Shown piece by piece: positions 1-9,224 of a stretch of DNA of 64,000 nt. The stretch is taken from contig NZ_CP085327.1 in NCBI RefSeq assembly GCF_020614375.1, positions 2,034,823 to 2,098,822 on the forward strand, in the 5' to 3' direction. The notes beneath the pieces are model-generated. The model saw only the letters and a program-made list of their open reading frames with translations. It did not search any database and was not told the DNA's origin. Every line of letters starts with the position of its first letter. Positions within the stretch are counted from its first letter, which is position 1. This DNA is from Haladaptatus salinisoli. GTDB lineage: Archaea; Halobacteriota; Halobacteria; Halobacteriales; Haladaptataceae. A program made the position numbers and the translations under genes.

Positions 1-73
1 CCCGTTCGATGCCGGTTCGCTCCGCTTCGTTCCTGACCGTTCGCAACTCCGGAATCGGCGCGGAGCACCGGCG

Positions 74-283
74 TCACTCCAGTTCCACGACACCGAGGAA
101 CGCCAGCACGGAGTAGCCGAACAGCACCGCGACCAACGCGAAGGCGACGAACATGGTCGGCGCGGAGAGGTAGCGCGCGGTTCGGTAGGAGAGCAGGAGT
201 CGCCCGAACCCCAAGAGGAGAAAACTGACGACGACGAGGCCGAACGCGCCGAGCCCGAGCCACACGAACGTTCGCTTTCGCAT
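74..283 (-). CDS. Small two-helix membrane protein, function unknown
   Basis: A 69-residue protein starting MRKRTFVWLG. Two hydrophobic stretches, about residues 7-30 and 42-66, are separated by a short basic loop (SYRTARY), so it should be an integral membrane protein with both ends on one side. I chose this ATG because the hydrophobic segment begins just after a basic N-terminus, as in many haloarchaeal small membrane proteins, and the longer upstream reading has low-complexity shadow composition. It lies downstream of and on the same strand as the GH43 gene, 91 nt away. No family recognised. Confidence 0.6.
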   Translation of the reverse strand: MRKRTFVWLGLGAFGLVVVSFLLLGFGRLLLSYRTARYLSAPTMFVAFALVAVLFGYSVLAFLGVVELE

Positions 284-374
284 CGTTCGCGTCGAGTCGC
301 CGAACCGACATAGCCGTGTCGCTCGCGGGGTCGGACGCGCGGCTCGGGGTCTCGCGTCCCTCACGTCCTGAGCA

Positions 375-1379
375 TCATCTCCCGGCGGTCGGAACGCGGT
401 GCTCCGCGCTCGGCGTCTTCCCCGGCACCACCGGCCACCCGTTCCGCCAGACCAGTCGGTCGAGCATGAGCACCCGGCGGGGCATCTTGCCGACCCACGG
501 GTTCGACCGCTCGTAGGCGTGGTAGAGGAGCCAGCGGTCGCCGTCCGGGCCGCGCGCGACGGCGCAGTGCCCCGGCCCGGCGAACTGCTCGCCGCCGTGG
601 AGAATCGTCGTTCCGGTCGCCGAAAGCAGGTTCTCGCCGTCCCGGTTCCGGTACGGGCCGCGCAGGGAGTTCGCCCGCCCGACGACGACGCGGTACGTGC
701 TCTCGGCACCCTCGCAGCAGGTCCCGCGGGAGCCGAAGAGGTAGAAGGAGTCGCCGCGCCGAATCACGTAGGCGGCCTCGACGCCCTCGCCGGCGACCTG
801 AAACTTCCCCCCGACAGTGCGCAGTCCGTCGTCCGAGAGGCGAATCCCGTAGATTCCGGCGTGGCTCCCCCAGAACAGGAAGGGCGTTCCGCGGTGGACG
901 AGGAGGCAGGGGTCGATCGAGTGAGGAACGCCGATTTCGGCGCTCCGGAACAGCGGACCGTGGTCGTCGAACGTCCCCGCAGGGTCGTTCGACGTGGCGA
1001 CGCCGATTCCGGGGTTCCCCGCCTGAAAGGAGGCGTAGGAGTAGTACAGCACGTACCGTCCCGCCAGTCGTCCGATATCGGGTGCCCACAGGCCGCCCCG
1101 TTCGCGCCAGTCGGGCTTGGTTTCGAACGCCTCGCCGACGTACTTCCAGTCGACGAGGTTCTCCGAGCGTATGATGGGAATCAGTCTCCGCCGCCCGGGA
1201 TTCCCCCAATCTTGGTACGTTCCGTAGGCGTAGTACGACCCGTCGCGCTCGACGACCGTCGGGTCGGCGAAGACGCGCTCGAACACCGGATTTCGATACG
1301 TTTCGGCCGCCCACGCGCAGCCGGCGCTCGCGCCGACGACTCCCGCGACCGCCGAAGCGAGGTACGAACGTCGATTCAC
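375..1379 (-). CDS. Exported glycoside hydrolase family 43-like protein
   Basis: A 334-residue protein with a twin-arginine start (MNRRSYLASA), a hydrophobic stretch and a Cys at about residue 21, so it is probably Tat-exported and possibly lipid-anchored, although the lipobox (ASAGC) is weak. The mature part resembles five-bladed beta-propeller GH43 enzymes (arabinanase/xylosidase type). FADPTV near the N-terminus supplies the usual general-base Asp, HSIDP the pKa-modulating Asp, and EGVEAAYV the probable general-acid Glu. GH43 enzymes cleave arabinose- or xylose-containing plant polysaccharides outside the cell. Substrate cannot be told from sequence. Transcribed divergently from metY. Confidence 0.8.
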   Translation of the reverse strand: MNRRSYLASAVAGVVGASAGCAWAAETYRNPVFERVFADPTVVERDGSYYAYGTYQDWGNPGRRRLIPIIRSENLVDWKYVGEAFETKPDWRERGGLWAPDIGRLAGRYVLYYSYASFQAGNPGIGVATSNDPAGTFDDHGPLFRSAEIGVPHSIDPCLLVHRGTPFLFWGSHAGIYGIRLSDDGLRTVGGKFQVAGEGVEAAYVIRRGDSFYLFGSRGTCCEGAESTYRVVVGRANSLRGPYRNRDGENLLSATGTTILHGGEQFAGPGHCAVARGPDGDRWLLYHAYERSNPWVGKMPRRVLMLDRLVWRNGWPVVPGKTPSAEHRVPTAGR

Positions 1380-1450
1380 GCTAGGGGTACGCGCCAGCGC
1401 TCCAAAAGCGGCGTGGCGCTCGGCGGCGCAAACGTTGCCGTAACTGAGGG

Positions 1451-1460
1451 TTATAAAATT
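1451..1460 (+). promoter_or_regulatory. TATA-type promoter of metY-metX
   Basis: The AT-rich box TTATAAAATT sits in GC-rich DNA, with its centre about 28 nt ahead of the metY ATG. This predicts a leaderless or near-leaderless transcript, the common haloarchaeal arrangement. Confidence 0.6.
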
Positions 1461-1483
1461 CTCCGAGAATATGCTTACTACAC

Positions 1484-2761
1484 ATGGACGACGACCAGCC
1501 CCGATTCGGCACCCGGAGCGTTCACGCGGGGCAGGAACCGGACCCCGCGACGGGAGCGGTTGCGCCGCCCCTCTACCAGACCACGTCGTACGCCTTCGAG
1601 GACGCCGACCGCGCCGCCGACCTGTACGCGCTGGAAGCCGACGGTCACGTCTACTCCCGACTGAGCAACCCGACCGTCGAGACGCTGGAAAACCGCGTCG
1701 CGTCGCTCGAAGGCGGCACCGGCGCGGTCGCCACCGCCAGCGGAATGGCCGCGCTGGACGCTCTCACGCTCGTCCTCGCCGAATCGGGTGACAACGTCGT
1801 CGTTTCGACCGACACCTACGGCGGAACCACGGCCTACTTCTCGCACACCGCCTCCCGCCGGGGAATCGAAGCCCGATTCGTTAACACGCTCGACTACGAC
1901 ACCTACGCCGAAGCCATCGACGAGGACACGGCCTTCGTCCACGTCGAGACGGTCGGCAACCCGTCGCTCGTCACGCCCGACTTCGAGCGCGTTTCGGAGG
2001 TCGCCCACGAGCACGGCGTCCCGCTCGTCGTCGACAACACCTTCGCCACGCCCGCGCTCTGTCGCCCGCTCGAACGCGGCGCGGACGTCGTCTGGGAGTC
2101 GACCACCAAGTGGCTCCACGGAAGCGGCACGACGGTCGGCGGCGTGCTCGTCGACGGCGGCACCTTCGACTGGGAGGGGTATCCCGAACTCGCGGGCGAG
2201 AACCCGGCGTACCACGACGTCGACTTCTCGCGGGACTTCTCGGACGCGCCGCTCGCCGCCGCCGTCCGGTTCCGGTCGGTTCGGAGCCTCGGCAATCAGC
2301 AGTCCCCCTTCGACGCGTGGCAGACCCTCCAGGGCATCGAAACGCTCCCGCTTCGGATGGAACGCCACTGCGAGAACGCGGCCGTCGTCGCGGAGTACCT
2401 CGCGGACCACGACGAGGTGGCGTGGGTCGCCTACCCCGGCCTCGAATCCCACGAGACGCACGAGAACGCCGCCCGGTACTTGGAGGGCGGCTACGGCGGC
2501 ATGATAGCGTTCGGACTCGGCGAGTTCGAGGCCAGCAAGGCGTTCTGCGAGACGGTGGAACTCGCCTCCTTCCTCGCGAACATCGGCGACGCGAAGACGC
2601 TGGTCATCCATCCGGCGAGCACGACGCACGCGCAGCTCTCGCCCGAGGAGCAGAAGGAGGCGGGCGTGACGCGCGACCTCGTCCGCCTCTCGGTCGGCAT
2701 CGAAGACCCCGCCGACATCCTCGCCGACGTCGACGCGGCCATCGAGGAGGCGACGCGATGA
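1484..2761 (+). CDS. metY: O-acetylhomoserine sulfhydrylase (PLP enzyme)
   Basis: A 425-residue member of the Cys/Met-metabolism PLP family. The PLP lysine is K209 in [25 protein letters not shown] and VVDNTFATP are standard family motifs. These enzymes join O-acetylhomoserine with sulfide (or cysteine) in methionine synthesis. The length matches MetY (about 425) better than the shorter cystathionine gamma-synthases (about 380), and the partner gene metX supplies O-acetylhomoserine. The stop TGA overlaps the metX ATG (ATGA), so the pair should be translationally coupled. A cystathionine gamma-synthase role is the main alternative. Confidence 0.9.
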   Translation: MDDDQPRFGTRSVHAGQEPDPATGAVAPPLYQTTSYAFEDADRAADLYALEADGHVYSRLSNPTVETLENRVASLEGGTGAVATASGMAALDALTLVLAESGDNVVVSTDTYGGTTAYFSHTASRRGIEARFVNTLDYDTYAEAIDEDTAFVHVETVGNPSLVTPDFERVSEVAHEHGVPLVVDNTFATPALCRPLERGADVVWESTTKWLHGSGTTVGGVLVDGGTFDWEGYPELAGENPAYHDVDFSRDFSDAPLAAAVRFRSVRSLGNQQSPFDAWQTLQGIETLPLRMERHCENAAVVAEYLADHDEVAWVAYPGLESHETHENAARYLEGGYGGMIAFGLGEFEASKAFCETVELASFLANIGDAKTLVIHPASTTHAQLSPEEQKEAGVTRDLVRLSVGIEDPADILADVDAAIEEATR

Positions 2762-3903
2762 CCGTCTCGCTCGGGCGGTTCGAGTTCGAACGCGGCGGGA
2801 GCGTTCCGAACTTGGAAGTCGCCTACGAGACCTACGGCGAGTACACCGGCGACAACGCGGTGCTCGTCTGCCACGCGCTGACCGGAAGCCACCGCGTGAA
2901 ATGCGGTCCGCGAGGGGTCGACGGACAGGGAACCGGCTGGTGGGACGACGTCGTCGGCCCCGGCAAGTTCGTCGACACGCGCGAGCACTTCGTGGTCTCC
3001 GTCAACGTCCCCGGTTCGTGCTACGGCACCACCGGTCCGGCGAACACGAACCCGGAGACGGACGACCCCTACGGCTCCGACTTCCCGAGCGTGACCGTCG
3101 GCGACTGGGTGCGCGTCCAGCGCCGCCTGCTCGACCGCCTCGGAGTCGAGACGCTCCGGGCCGTCGTCGGCGGCAGCGTCGGCGGCATGAACGTCCTCGA
3201 GTGGGCGAAGCGATACCCGGACCGCGTCGAACGCGCGATTCCCATCGCCACCGCCGCCCGCCTCGACCCGCAACTGCTCGGCCTCTGCGCGGTCGCCCGG
3301 CGGGCCATCACGTCCGACTCGGCGTGGCAGGGCGGCGACTACTACCCCGACCATCCGGACGCGGGCCTCGCCCTCGCGCGGCAACTCGGCCACGTCTCCT
3401 ACCTCTCGAAGGAGTCGATGGAACGCAAGTTCGGCAGGCGACCCGCCGACTGTCCGCCCCGGCCGTTCGCGTCCGACGGCGGCCCGGGCGGGTTCGCCCC
3501 CGACACCGAGACGTACCGCGACGTGGAGAGCTACCTCGACTATCAGGCGCGGAAGTTCGTCGAGCGGTTCGACGCGAACAGCTACCTCCACCTCACCCGC
3601 GCCATGGAGAACTACGACCTCGCCGCCGGCCACGAGTCGGACGCCGACGCGCTGGCGGGGTTCGATGGCGAGGCGCTCGTCCTCTCGATCTCGGGCGACT
3701 GGCACTTCACCGTCGAGCAGGCCGACCGCCTCGCCGGCGCGTTCCGCGAGGCGGGCTCCGAGGTGACCCATCGCGTCCTCGACAGCGACCACGGGCACGA
3801 CGCCTTCCTCGCCGAACCGGAGTTGGTCGGCCCGCCGATTCGCCGATTCCTCGCGCCCGCGAAACGCTTCGCGCCGGTGCACGCCAGCCTGTTCGCGCAC
3901 TGA
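2758..3903 (+). CDS. metX: Homoserine O-acetyltransferase
   Basis: A 381-residue alpha/beta-hydrolase-fold acyltransferase that makes O-acetylhomoserine from homoserine and acetyl-CoA, the first committed step to methionine. The nucleophile is S140 in GGSVGGMN. The rest of the triad is visible as the Asp in GDWHFT and the His in DSDHGHDAF near the C-terminus. The start is the ATG overlapping the metY stop. Upstream in-frame sequence is a shadow of metY. The product of this enzyme is the substrate of MetY, so the two-gene operon is a functional unit. Confidence 0.93.
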   Translation: MTVSLGRFEFERGGSVPNLEVAYETYGEYTGDNAVLVCHALTGSHRVKCGPRGVDGQGTGWWDDVVGPGKFVDTREHFVVSVNVPGSCYGTTGPANTNPETDDPYGSDFPSVTVGDWVRVQRRLLDRLGVETLRAVVGGSVGGMNVLEWAKRYPDRVERAIPIATAARLDPQLLGLCAVARRAITSDSAWQGGDYYPDHPDAGLALARQLGHVSYLSKESMERKFGRRPADCPPRPFASDGGPGGFAPDTETYRDVESYLDYQARKFVERFDANSYLHLTRAMENYDLAAGHESDADALAGFDGEALVLSISGDWHFTVEQADRLAGAFREAGSEVTHRVLDSDHGHDAFLAEPELVGPPIRRFLAPAKRFAPVHASLFAH

Positions 3904-3996
3904 AAGCGGAACGCGCAGGCCGAGCGAGTCGCACGCCGCCGAGTCGTCCGCGCCGGCCGTGGCACTAATTAGCGTGCGAACCGTCCGCAGTTTGGG

Positions 3997-5100
3997 ATGT
4001 CCAATCGACTGCTCGTTTCCGCGCTCGTTCTCGTACTGGTGGTGGGGAGCGTTCCGGCGTCGTTCGGAACCGCGGCGACCGCGCAGGACGCTACCGCGCA
4101 GGATGCTACCGCACAAGACGCTTGCAACTTCACGCGACTGTACGACCGGACGATGGACTCCGTCGTCTCGGTTCGCGTCGGCACGCGGGGCGGCGAGTTC
4201 GGTCAGGGGTCCGGGTTCGTCTACCGACTCGGAGCCAACGGTAGCGGCCTCGTCGTCACGAACAACCACGTCGTCGCGAACGCCTCGACCGTCGCGGTTC
4301 AGTTCGACCGCGGCGAGTGGCGCGCCGCGCGCATCGTCGGCACCGACCCCTACAGCGACCTCGCGGTGCTGCGCGTCCGGCGCGTTCCGTCGTACGTCGA
4401 CGCGCTCTCGCTCGCCAACGAGACGGCCGAACCGGGCGAAGGAGTCGCGGCGCTGGGGAGTCCGCTCGGACTGCAAGGGTCGATTACGGAGGGCATCGTC
4501 AGCGGCGTCAACCGCTCGCTCCCCTCGCAGCAAGGATTCTCGATTCCGAACGTCATCCAGACCGACGCGGCCATTAACCCCGGCAACAGCGGCGGTCCGC
4601 TCGTCGACTGCAACGGCGAAGTGGTGGGCGTCAACACCGCCGGAATCAGGGGCGGCGAAAACCTCGGATTCGCCATCCCCGCGGGCGTCGTTCGGCGGGT
4701 CGTTCCGGCGTTGGTCGAGAACGGAACCTACCGCCACAGCTACCTCGGCATCTCATCGGGCGACGTATCGCCCATCGTCGCCCGCGCGAACGGATTGAAT
4801 CAGGCGCAGGGCGTGCTAGTTACGAGGGTCGTCCCCGGTAGTCCCGCGAGCGGCGTCCTCCAAGGGAGCGAGCGAACGGAAACCGTGCGCGGCGTCTCCG
4901 TCCCGGTCGGCGGCGACATCATCGTCGGAATCGACGGGCAGCGGATTCGGTCGGGAGAAGACCTCTCCAGCTATCTCTCGACCGAAACGCGTCCGGGCGA
5001 GACGGTTCGACTGACGGTTATTCGAGACGGAGAACGTCGAACCGTGAACGTAACGCTCGGGGCGCGCCCGCAACCGTCGCGCGAAAAAATCAGTCGCTGA
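3997..5100 (+). CDS. HtrA/Deg-type serine protease with PDZ domain
   Basis: A 367-residue exported S1C protease. An N-terminal signal segment (residues 1-28) is followed by three tandem TAQDA pentapeptides and then a trypsin-like domain with H91 (NNHVV), D121 (YSDLAV) and S198 (GNSGGPL). A C-terminal PDZ domain spans about residues 250-355. HtrA proteins degrade or refold damaged proteins at the cell envelope. The last 11 nt overlap the end of the convergent hsp20 gene, so two protein-quality-control genes face each other. An AT-rich element about 28 nt ahead of the ATG may be its TATA box. Confidence 0.9.
   Translation: MSNRLLVSALVLVLVVGSVPASFGTAATAQDATAQDATAQDACNFTRLYDRTMDSVVSVRVGTRGGEFGQGSGFVYRLGANGSGLVVTNNHVVANASTVAVQFDRGEWRAARIVGTDPYSDLAVLRVRRVPSYVDALSLANETAEPGEGVAALGSPLGLQGSITEGIVSGVNRSLPSQQGFSIPNVIQTDAAINPGNSGGPLVDCNGEVVGVNTAGIRGGENLGFAIPAGVVRRVVPALVENGTYRHSYLGISSGDVSPIVARANGLNQAQGVLVTRVVPGSPASGVLQGSERTETVRGVSVPVGGDIIVGIDGQRIRSGEDLSSYLSTETRPGETVRLTVIRDGERRTVNVTLGARPQPSREKISR
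4078..4122 (+). repeat. Three tandem 15-nt repeats inside the HtrA gene
   Basis: Three consecutive 15-nt units differ only at wobble positions, and each encodes Thr-Ala-Gln-Asp-Ala. They lie between the signal peptide and the protease domain, where a flexible linker is expected. The repeat number may vary between strains by slippage. Confidence 0.8.
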
Positions 5101-5491
5101 TCTCGATCTTGCTTCCGGTCTCCGCTTCCGCCTCGGCGACGGGGAGGCGGACTTCGAGCACGCCGTTGCGGTAGGACGCCGAGATGTCGTCCTCGTTCAC
5201 CGCCTTCGGCAGGGTCACGCGCTCGGAGACCTGACGGGAGCGGGCGAACTCGTCGCCGGTCACCTCGTGGTTCGCGGAAATCGTGAGCACGTTCTCGCGG
5301 AACGAGAGGTCGATCTCATCCTTCTCGAACCCGGGCAGGTCGGCGACCAGGACGAACGCGCCGTCGCGTTCGCTCAGGTCGATGTGGGTTCCTCGGCGGG
5401 GTTCGCTCTGCGACTCGCCGAGCCCCCACATTCGAGCGCGCATCTGTTCGAACATGCGGTCCATCTCCTCGAAGGGGGTGTATCGTTCCAT
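5090..5491 (-). CDS. Hsp20-family small heat-shock protein
   Basis: A 133-residue alpha-crystallin-domain chaperone. It begins MERYTPFEEMDRMF, has the central domain at about residues 35-125 and carries the typical C-terminal strand motif (YRNGVLEVRLP). Such proteins bind unfolding proteins without ATP. I prefer the ATG at 5491 over an in-frame GTG nine bases upstream because it gives the usual haloarchaeal N-terminus. An AAGATAAAG stretch at 5525-5533 (minus-strand TATA-like) lies suitably upstream. The 3' end overlaps the htrA end by 11 nt. Confidence 0.92.
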   Translation of the reverse strand: MERYTPFEEMDRMFEQMRARMWGLGESQSEPRRGTHIDLSERDGAFVLVADLPGFEKDEIDLSFRENVLTISANHEVTGDEFARSRQVSERVTLPKAVNEDDISASYRNGVLEVRLPVAEAEAETGSKIEISD

Positions 5492-5600
5492 GACAATCAC
5501 CGATGATAGTAGAGGCTTCGCGAAAAGATAAAGTTGTCGAGGGGCGGAATATCACGTGCCTCGGGCCTTCTCGCTCGGATACTCGTCCGCGACGTTCGCA

Positions 5601-6236
5601 TCAGATCGCGTTTCTCGTCGCCAGCACCTCGCGGAGTTCGTCCATGTGCGAGACGATGGTGTCGCAGGCCGGCGCGACGGCGGGTTTCGGGTCGAAACCG
5701 ACCGCCAGCCCCGCGACTTCGAGCATCGGCAGGTCGTTCGCCCCGTCGCCCACCGCGACGGTGTTCACCACGTCCGCCCCCCGATCCGCCGCCAACCGCT
5801 CCAGCGCGTCGTCCTTCGTCCCTTCGACGAGCGGCCCTTCGACGTCGCCCGTCAGCGCCTCGCCGTCGTCCGGCAGTCGGTTGGCGATGATCGTGTCCAC
5901 CGAGACGCCCTCGCGGTCGAGCGCGGCCCGCACGCCGCGCTCGAAGCCCCCGGTCAGGATGGCGACGTGGGTTCCCTTCTCGGCCAGCGCGGCGAGCACG
6001 TCCGCCGCGCCGGGGCGGAGGACGACCTGCGAGTACGCCTCCTCCGCCCGTTCCAGCGACAGCCCTTCGAGCAGCGCCGCGCGGTCGCGGAGGCTCCTCG
6101 CGTAGCTGATTTCGTCGTTCATCGCCCGGGCGGTGATGTCGGCCATCTCCTCCGCCACGCCCATCCGCTCGCCGAGCAGAACCGTCATCTCCGAGTCCGA
6201 GAGCGTGCCGTCGAAGTCGAACGCGACTATCTTCAT
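5601..6236 (-). CDS. serB: Phosphoserine phosphatase
   Basis: A 211-residue HAD-superfamily phosphatase. The catalytic motif DFDGTLSDSE is at residues 6-15, motif II is LTGG, and motif III/IV is VGDGANDLPML. The length and the ending AVGFDPKPAV fit SerB, which hydrolyses O-phosphoserine to serine in the last step of serine synthesis. The first enzyme of the pathway, SerA, is encoded about 1.3 kb away on the other strand. A TTAAAA box at 6264-6269 is about 30 nt ahead of the start. Confidence 0.9.
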   Translation of the reverse strand: MKIVAFDFDGTLSDSEMTVLLGERMGVAEEMADITARAMNDEISYARSLRDRAALLEGLSLERAEEAYSQVVLRPGAADVLAALAEKGTHVAILTGGFERGVRAALDREGVSVDTIIANRLPDDGEALTGDVEGPLVEGTKDDALERLAADRGADVVNTVAVGDGANDLPMLEVAGLAVGFDPKPAVAPACDTIVSHMDELREVLATRNAI

Positions 6237-6307
6237 TCGAATCTCGATTCGTCGGCCGGCGTGTTAAAAGAGCGTGATTGTCGGGGAAATTGCCGCCGGT
6301 CCCCCGG

Positions 6308-6739
6308 CTATTCTTTGATTTGTTCGGGAACTGCGTCGAGTTGTTCGAGCATTCCGAGGGCGTCGAACGTTCCCCACATCTCCGCGATCTTTCCGTCTTC
6401 TAGCCGCATTTCGACCATTCCGTTTATCTCGACGCTTTTCCCGGTCGGCTCGACCCCCATGATTTCCCCCTCCTGCGTTCCGTGCAGAATCCACCGGTAC
6501 ATCACCGTATCGTCCTCGGCGGACATGCTCTCGATGCTCTCGTGGTAGTCGGGGAACGCGGTTCGGTTCATCTTCACGAACTCCTTGTACTCGTCGACCC
6601 CGCGAACGTCCTCGGCCGCCGGGTCGTGACGAACGAAGTCCTCGGCGACGTACTCGTCCACCGCATCCATGTTTCCCTCGTTGAACGCCTGTTCGACGAA
6701 CGTTCGAACGGTCTCTTTGTTCTCCTCTGCCGTCGTCAT
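6308..6739 (-). CDS. SnoaL-like / ester cyclase-type protein
   Basis: A 143-residue NTF2-fold protein of the SnoaL-like ester cyclase type. It begins TTAEENKETVRTFVEQAFNEG and contains DYVAEDFVRHDP, YHESIES and a C-terminal GKIAEMWGTFD strand. SnoaL homologues bind small hydrophobic ligands, but outside polyketide clusters the substrate is generally unknown. The gene stands alone. Its promoter is flanked by an inverted repeat, described separately. Confidence 0.8.
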   Translation of the reverse strand: MTTAEENKETVRTFVEQAFNEGNMDAVDEYVAEDFVRHDPAAEDVRGVDEYKEFVKMNRTAFPDYHESIESMSAEDDTVMYRWILHGTQEGEIMGVEPTGKSVEINGMVEMRLEDGKIAEMWGTFDALGMLEQLDAVPEQIKE

Positions 6740-6743
6740 GGCT

Positions 6744-6782
6744 CCAAAATTCGCACGCTACCGCTTTAGTTAGCGATTTTGG
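6744..6782 (-). promoter_or_regulatory. Inverted repeat around the SnoaL-like gene promoter
   Basis: CCAAAAT (6744-6750) and ATTTTGG (6776-6782) are exact inverted copies, with a further CGC/GCG pair just inside. Between them is a minus-strand TATA-like CTTTAG core (6764-6769) about 27 nt ahead of the ATG at 6739. A repressor or activator dimer bound here would control TBP access. This is inference from symmetry only. Confidence 0.4.
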
Positions 6783-6820
6783 CTACCGGTACCTCGCCCG
6801 GTCCGTTTCGGAACGCTCGA

Positions 6821-7225
6821 TCACAGCCCCCGTCGTATCAGGGTGAGCAGTTCCCGCGCATCGTCCAGCTTTTTCCGCCGCATCTCCTCCTCGATACTCG
6901 GTGCGTCGAGACCCGCCAACGCGTTGTGCGCCCGGTCGATGCCGATGACGCTCTCGACGAGTCGTTCACCCTCTTCGAACGAGATATCGTCCCGGGCTAT
7001 CCGCTGTTTTCGTTCGAGTCGCTCGCGTTTCAGTTCCGTCTTCATCTCCTCGATGCGTTCGCGCTCGTCCTCGGGGATGGTGTCGAGACGTTTGCATTCG
7101 AAGACGAACGCGTTCAAGTCGATAGTCGTCCCCCCGAGGGTGAGTTCGTCGGGCATCTTCTTTCCGACGGTTCCGGAGGGGCGCCGGAGTCGGTCGAGGA
7201 GTCGTCGTCGTTCTTGCTCGTTCAT
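6821..7225 (-). CDS. Haloarchaeal conserved protein (DUF5788-like)
   Basis: A 134-residue soluble, highly charged protein rich in Arg and Glu. It begins MNEQERRRLLDRLRR and carries DLNAFVFECKRLDTIPE and SVIGIDRAHNAL, which I recognise as a haloarchaeal conserved family, probably DUF5788. The composition suggests long helices. No catalytic motif is visible and the function is unknown. The ATG at 7225 was chosen over the longer reading because upstream residues look like non-coding translation. It is divergent from serA. Confidence 0.75.
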   Translation of the reverse strand: MNEQERRRLLDRLRRPSGTVGKKMPDELTLGGTTIDLNAFVFECKRLDTIPEDERERIEEMKTELKRERLERKQRIARDDISFEEGERLVESVIGIDRAHNALAGLDAPSIEEEMRRKKLDDARELLTLIRRGL

Positions 7226-7326
7226 GTCGGTGTTCGGTGTCGGTCGCGGTCGTCCGTCGGCGATTCGTCGCGGAATCGATTTACGGTAATAACTTCGACC
7301 GGCGGTGATATATCTGTTCGGTGTAC

Positions 7327-7403
7327 CGATGCTCCGCGCGGAGCATCGAGGACGCCTCGGCGGGAAACGGGAGAGACCCCGTCGCTCACGCCGACCCGCG
7401 AGG
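7327..7403 (+). other. Fold-back element between the DUF5788-like gene and serA
   Basis: A perfect 22-nt palindrome (7327-7348) is followed by a stem pairing 7355-7364 with 7395-7403, with one bulged base. That stem encloses a small hairpin (7367-7371 with 7378-7382). A TATATC box at 7309 would place a plus-strand start near the palindrome, so this could be a structured serA leader. It could equally be an operator. The intergenic region is 283 nt long and holds no gene. Confidence 0.4.
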
Positions 7404-7442
7404 GAGCGAACGGGCGACTTCATTCCGCCGGTTTCGAATAGG

Positions 7443-7453
7443 AATTATTATGG
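7443..7453 (+). promoter_or_regulatory. Proximal TATA-like box of serA
   Basis: AATTATTATGG is the most AT-rich element close to serA and would give a start near 7475 and a leader of about 35 nt. A second candidate lies upstream at 7309. Confidence 0.35.
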
Positions 7454-7508
7454 CAATCTTCGCTGTGAGAGAAAGCGTTAACGGGCGTGGAGTGTATGCT
7501 CTCCAGCA

Positions 7509-9089
7509 ATGAAGATTCTGGTCACCGACCCCATCGCCGACGCGGGACTCGATCGACTCCGCGATGCGGGGTACGACGTGGAGACGGCCTACGACGTGAC
7601 GGGCGACGCGCTCTTGAACGCGGTTTCGGACGCGAACGGACTCATCGTCCGCTCCGGGACCGACGTGAACCGCGACGTGTTCGAGGCCGCGTCGGAGCTC
7701 GTCATCGTCGGGCGCGCCGGAATCGGCGTGGACAACATCGACATCGAGGCCGCGACCGAACACGGCGTCATCGTCGCCAACGCGCCGGAGGGGAACGTCC
7801 GCGCCGCCGCCGAACACACGGTCGCGATGGCGTTCGCCGCGGCGCGCTCCATCCCGCAGGCCCACGTCCGACTGAAGGCCGGCGAGTGGGCGAAAGGCGA
7901 ATACCTCGGCACGGAACTCAACGGGAAGACGCTCGGCATCGTCGGCCTCGGTCGGGTCGGACAGGAGGTCGCCAAGAAACTCGACAGCCTCGGCATGGAA
8001 CTGGTCGCCTACGACCCCTACATCAGCGAGGACCTCGCCCGGCAGTTGGGCGCGGAACTGGTCGAACTCGACGAGTGTCTCGACCGCGCCGACTTCCTCA
8101 CGGTGCACACTCCGCTCACGCCCGAAACGGAGAATCTCATCAGCGACGAGGAACTCGCGCAGGTCGAAGGCGGCTACGTCGTCAACTGCGCCCGCGGCGG
8201 CGTCGTGGACGAAGTGGCGCTCGCGGCGGCGGTCGAGGACGGCATCCTCGCGGGTGCCGCGGTGGACGTGTTCGCCGAGGAACCGGTGCCGGAGGACAAC
8301 CCGCTGCTCGACGTGGACGACGTCATCGTCACGCCCCACCTCGGCGCGAGCACGGAGGCGGCGCAGGAGAACGTCGCCACCAGCACCGCCGACCAGGTCG
8401 TCGCCGCGCTGCGCGAGGAACCCGTCATCAACGCGCTCAACGCCCCCTCGGTCGAGGAGAGCGCGTTCCCCCGCGTCCAACCCTACATCGAACTCGCGGA
8501 GACGGCGGGCAAGATAGCGACGCAACTCCTGGACGAGCGCATCGAGCGCATCGAGGTGAACTACGAGGGCGACATCGCCGAGGAGAACGTGGAACTCGTC
8601 ACCGCGAGCGCCCAGAAGGGGGTCTTCCAACCGCTCGAGTGGCAGGTCAACGCGGTCAACGCGCCGCAAATCGCCGAGGAGCGCGGCGTCGAAGTCACCG
8701 AGAGCAAGACCCGACAGGCCGAGGACTTTCAGAGCCTCATCGCCGTCACCGTCGAGAGCGCGGACGAGGAGATCACGGTCGAGGGGACCCTCTTCGCCGG
8801 CGACGACCCCAGAATCGTCCGCATCGACGGCTTCCGCGTGGACGCCATCCCGCACGGGTACATGCTCGTCGCCCGCAACCGGGACGTGCCCGGCGTCATC
8901 GGCTTCGTCGGCACCGTCCTCGGCGAACACAACCTCAACATCGCGGGGATGTTCAACGCCCGCGAAACCGACGGCGGCGAGGCGCTCTCCGTTTACAATC
9001 TGGACGACGAACTCACCGAGGACGCCAAGGAGGCCCTCGAAGCCGACGAGCGCATCATCGAAGTGCGGAGCATCGCGCTGAACGGATAG
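7509..9089 (+). CDS. serA: D-3-phosphoglycerate dehydrogenase
   Basis: A 526-residue long-form PGDH. It has substrate- and NAD-binding domains (VGLGRVGQEVAKKL is the dinucleotide-binding loop at about residue 145; ARGGVVDE and HLGAST follow), an intervening domain and a C-terminal ACT domain (VPGVIGFVGTVLGEHNLNIAGM). It oxidises 3-phosphoglycerate to phosphohydroxypyruvate, the entry into serine synthesis. The ACT domain usually senses serine. SerB is encoded nearby. The unusual fold-back sequence upstream may add RNA- or DNA-level control. Confidence 0.95.
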   Translation: MKILVTDPIADAGLDRLRDAGYDVETAYDVTGDALLNAVSDANGLIVRSGTDVNRDVFEAASELVIVGRAGIGVDNIDIEAATEHGVIVANAPEGNVRAAAEHTVAMAFAAARSIPQAHVRLKAGEWAKGEYLGTELNGKTLGIVGLGRVGQEVAKKLDSLGMELVAYDPYISEDLARQLGAELVELDECLDRADFLTVHTPLTPETENLISDEELAQVEGGYVVNCARGGVVDEVALAAAVEDGILAGAAVDVFAEEPVPEDNPLLDVDDVIVTPHLGASTEAAQENVATSTADQVVAALREEPVINALNAPSVEESAFPRVQPYIELAETAGKIATQLLDERIERIEVNYEGDIAEENVELVTASAQKGVFQPLEWQVNAVNAPQIAEERGVEVTESKTRQAEDFQSLIAVTVESADEEITVEGTLFAGDDPRIVRIDGFRVDAIPHGYMLVARNRDVPGVIGFVGTVLGEHNLNIAGMFNARETDGGEALSVYNLDDELTEDAKEALEADERIIEVRSIALNG

Positions 9090-9224
9090 GCGAGCGACGG
9101 GCGACGAACCTTTTTATACGAAGACGGGAGCAATTCCGACGTGATGACCTGACGCTTCGAGAACTCCGTCCCCGCCCTGCCGCGAAAGCCGGACTCAAGT
9201 ACGCGCCCGCCTTCGGTCAAACCA

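Noticed and set aside
7355-7420. Glycine-riboswitch resemblance (GGGAGAG followed by GCCGA)
   Set aside because: Only short strings match. The conserved core order and the second half of the aptamer are missing, so only the fold-back structure is reported.
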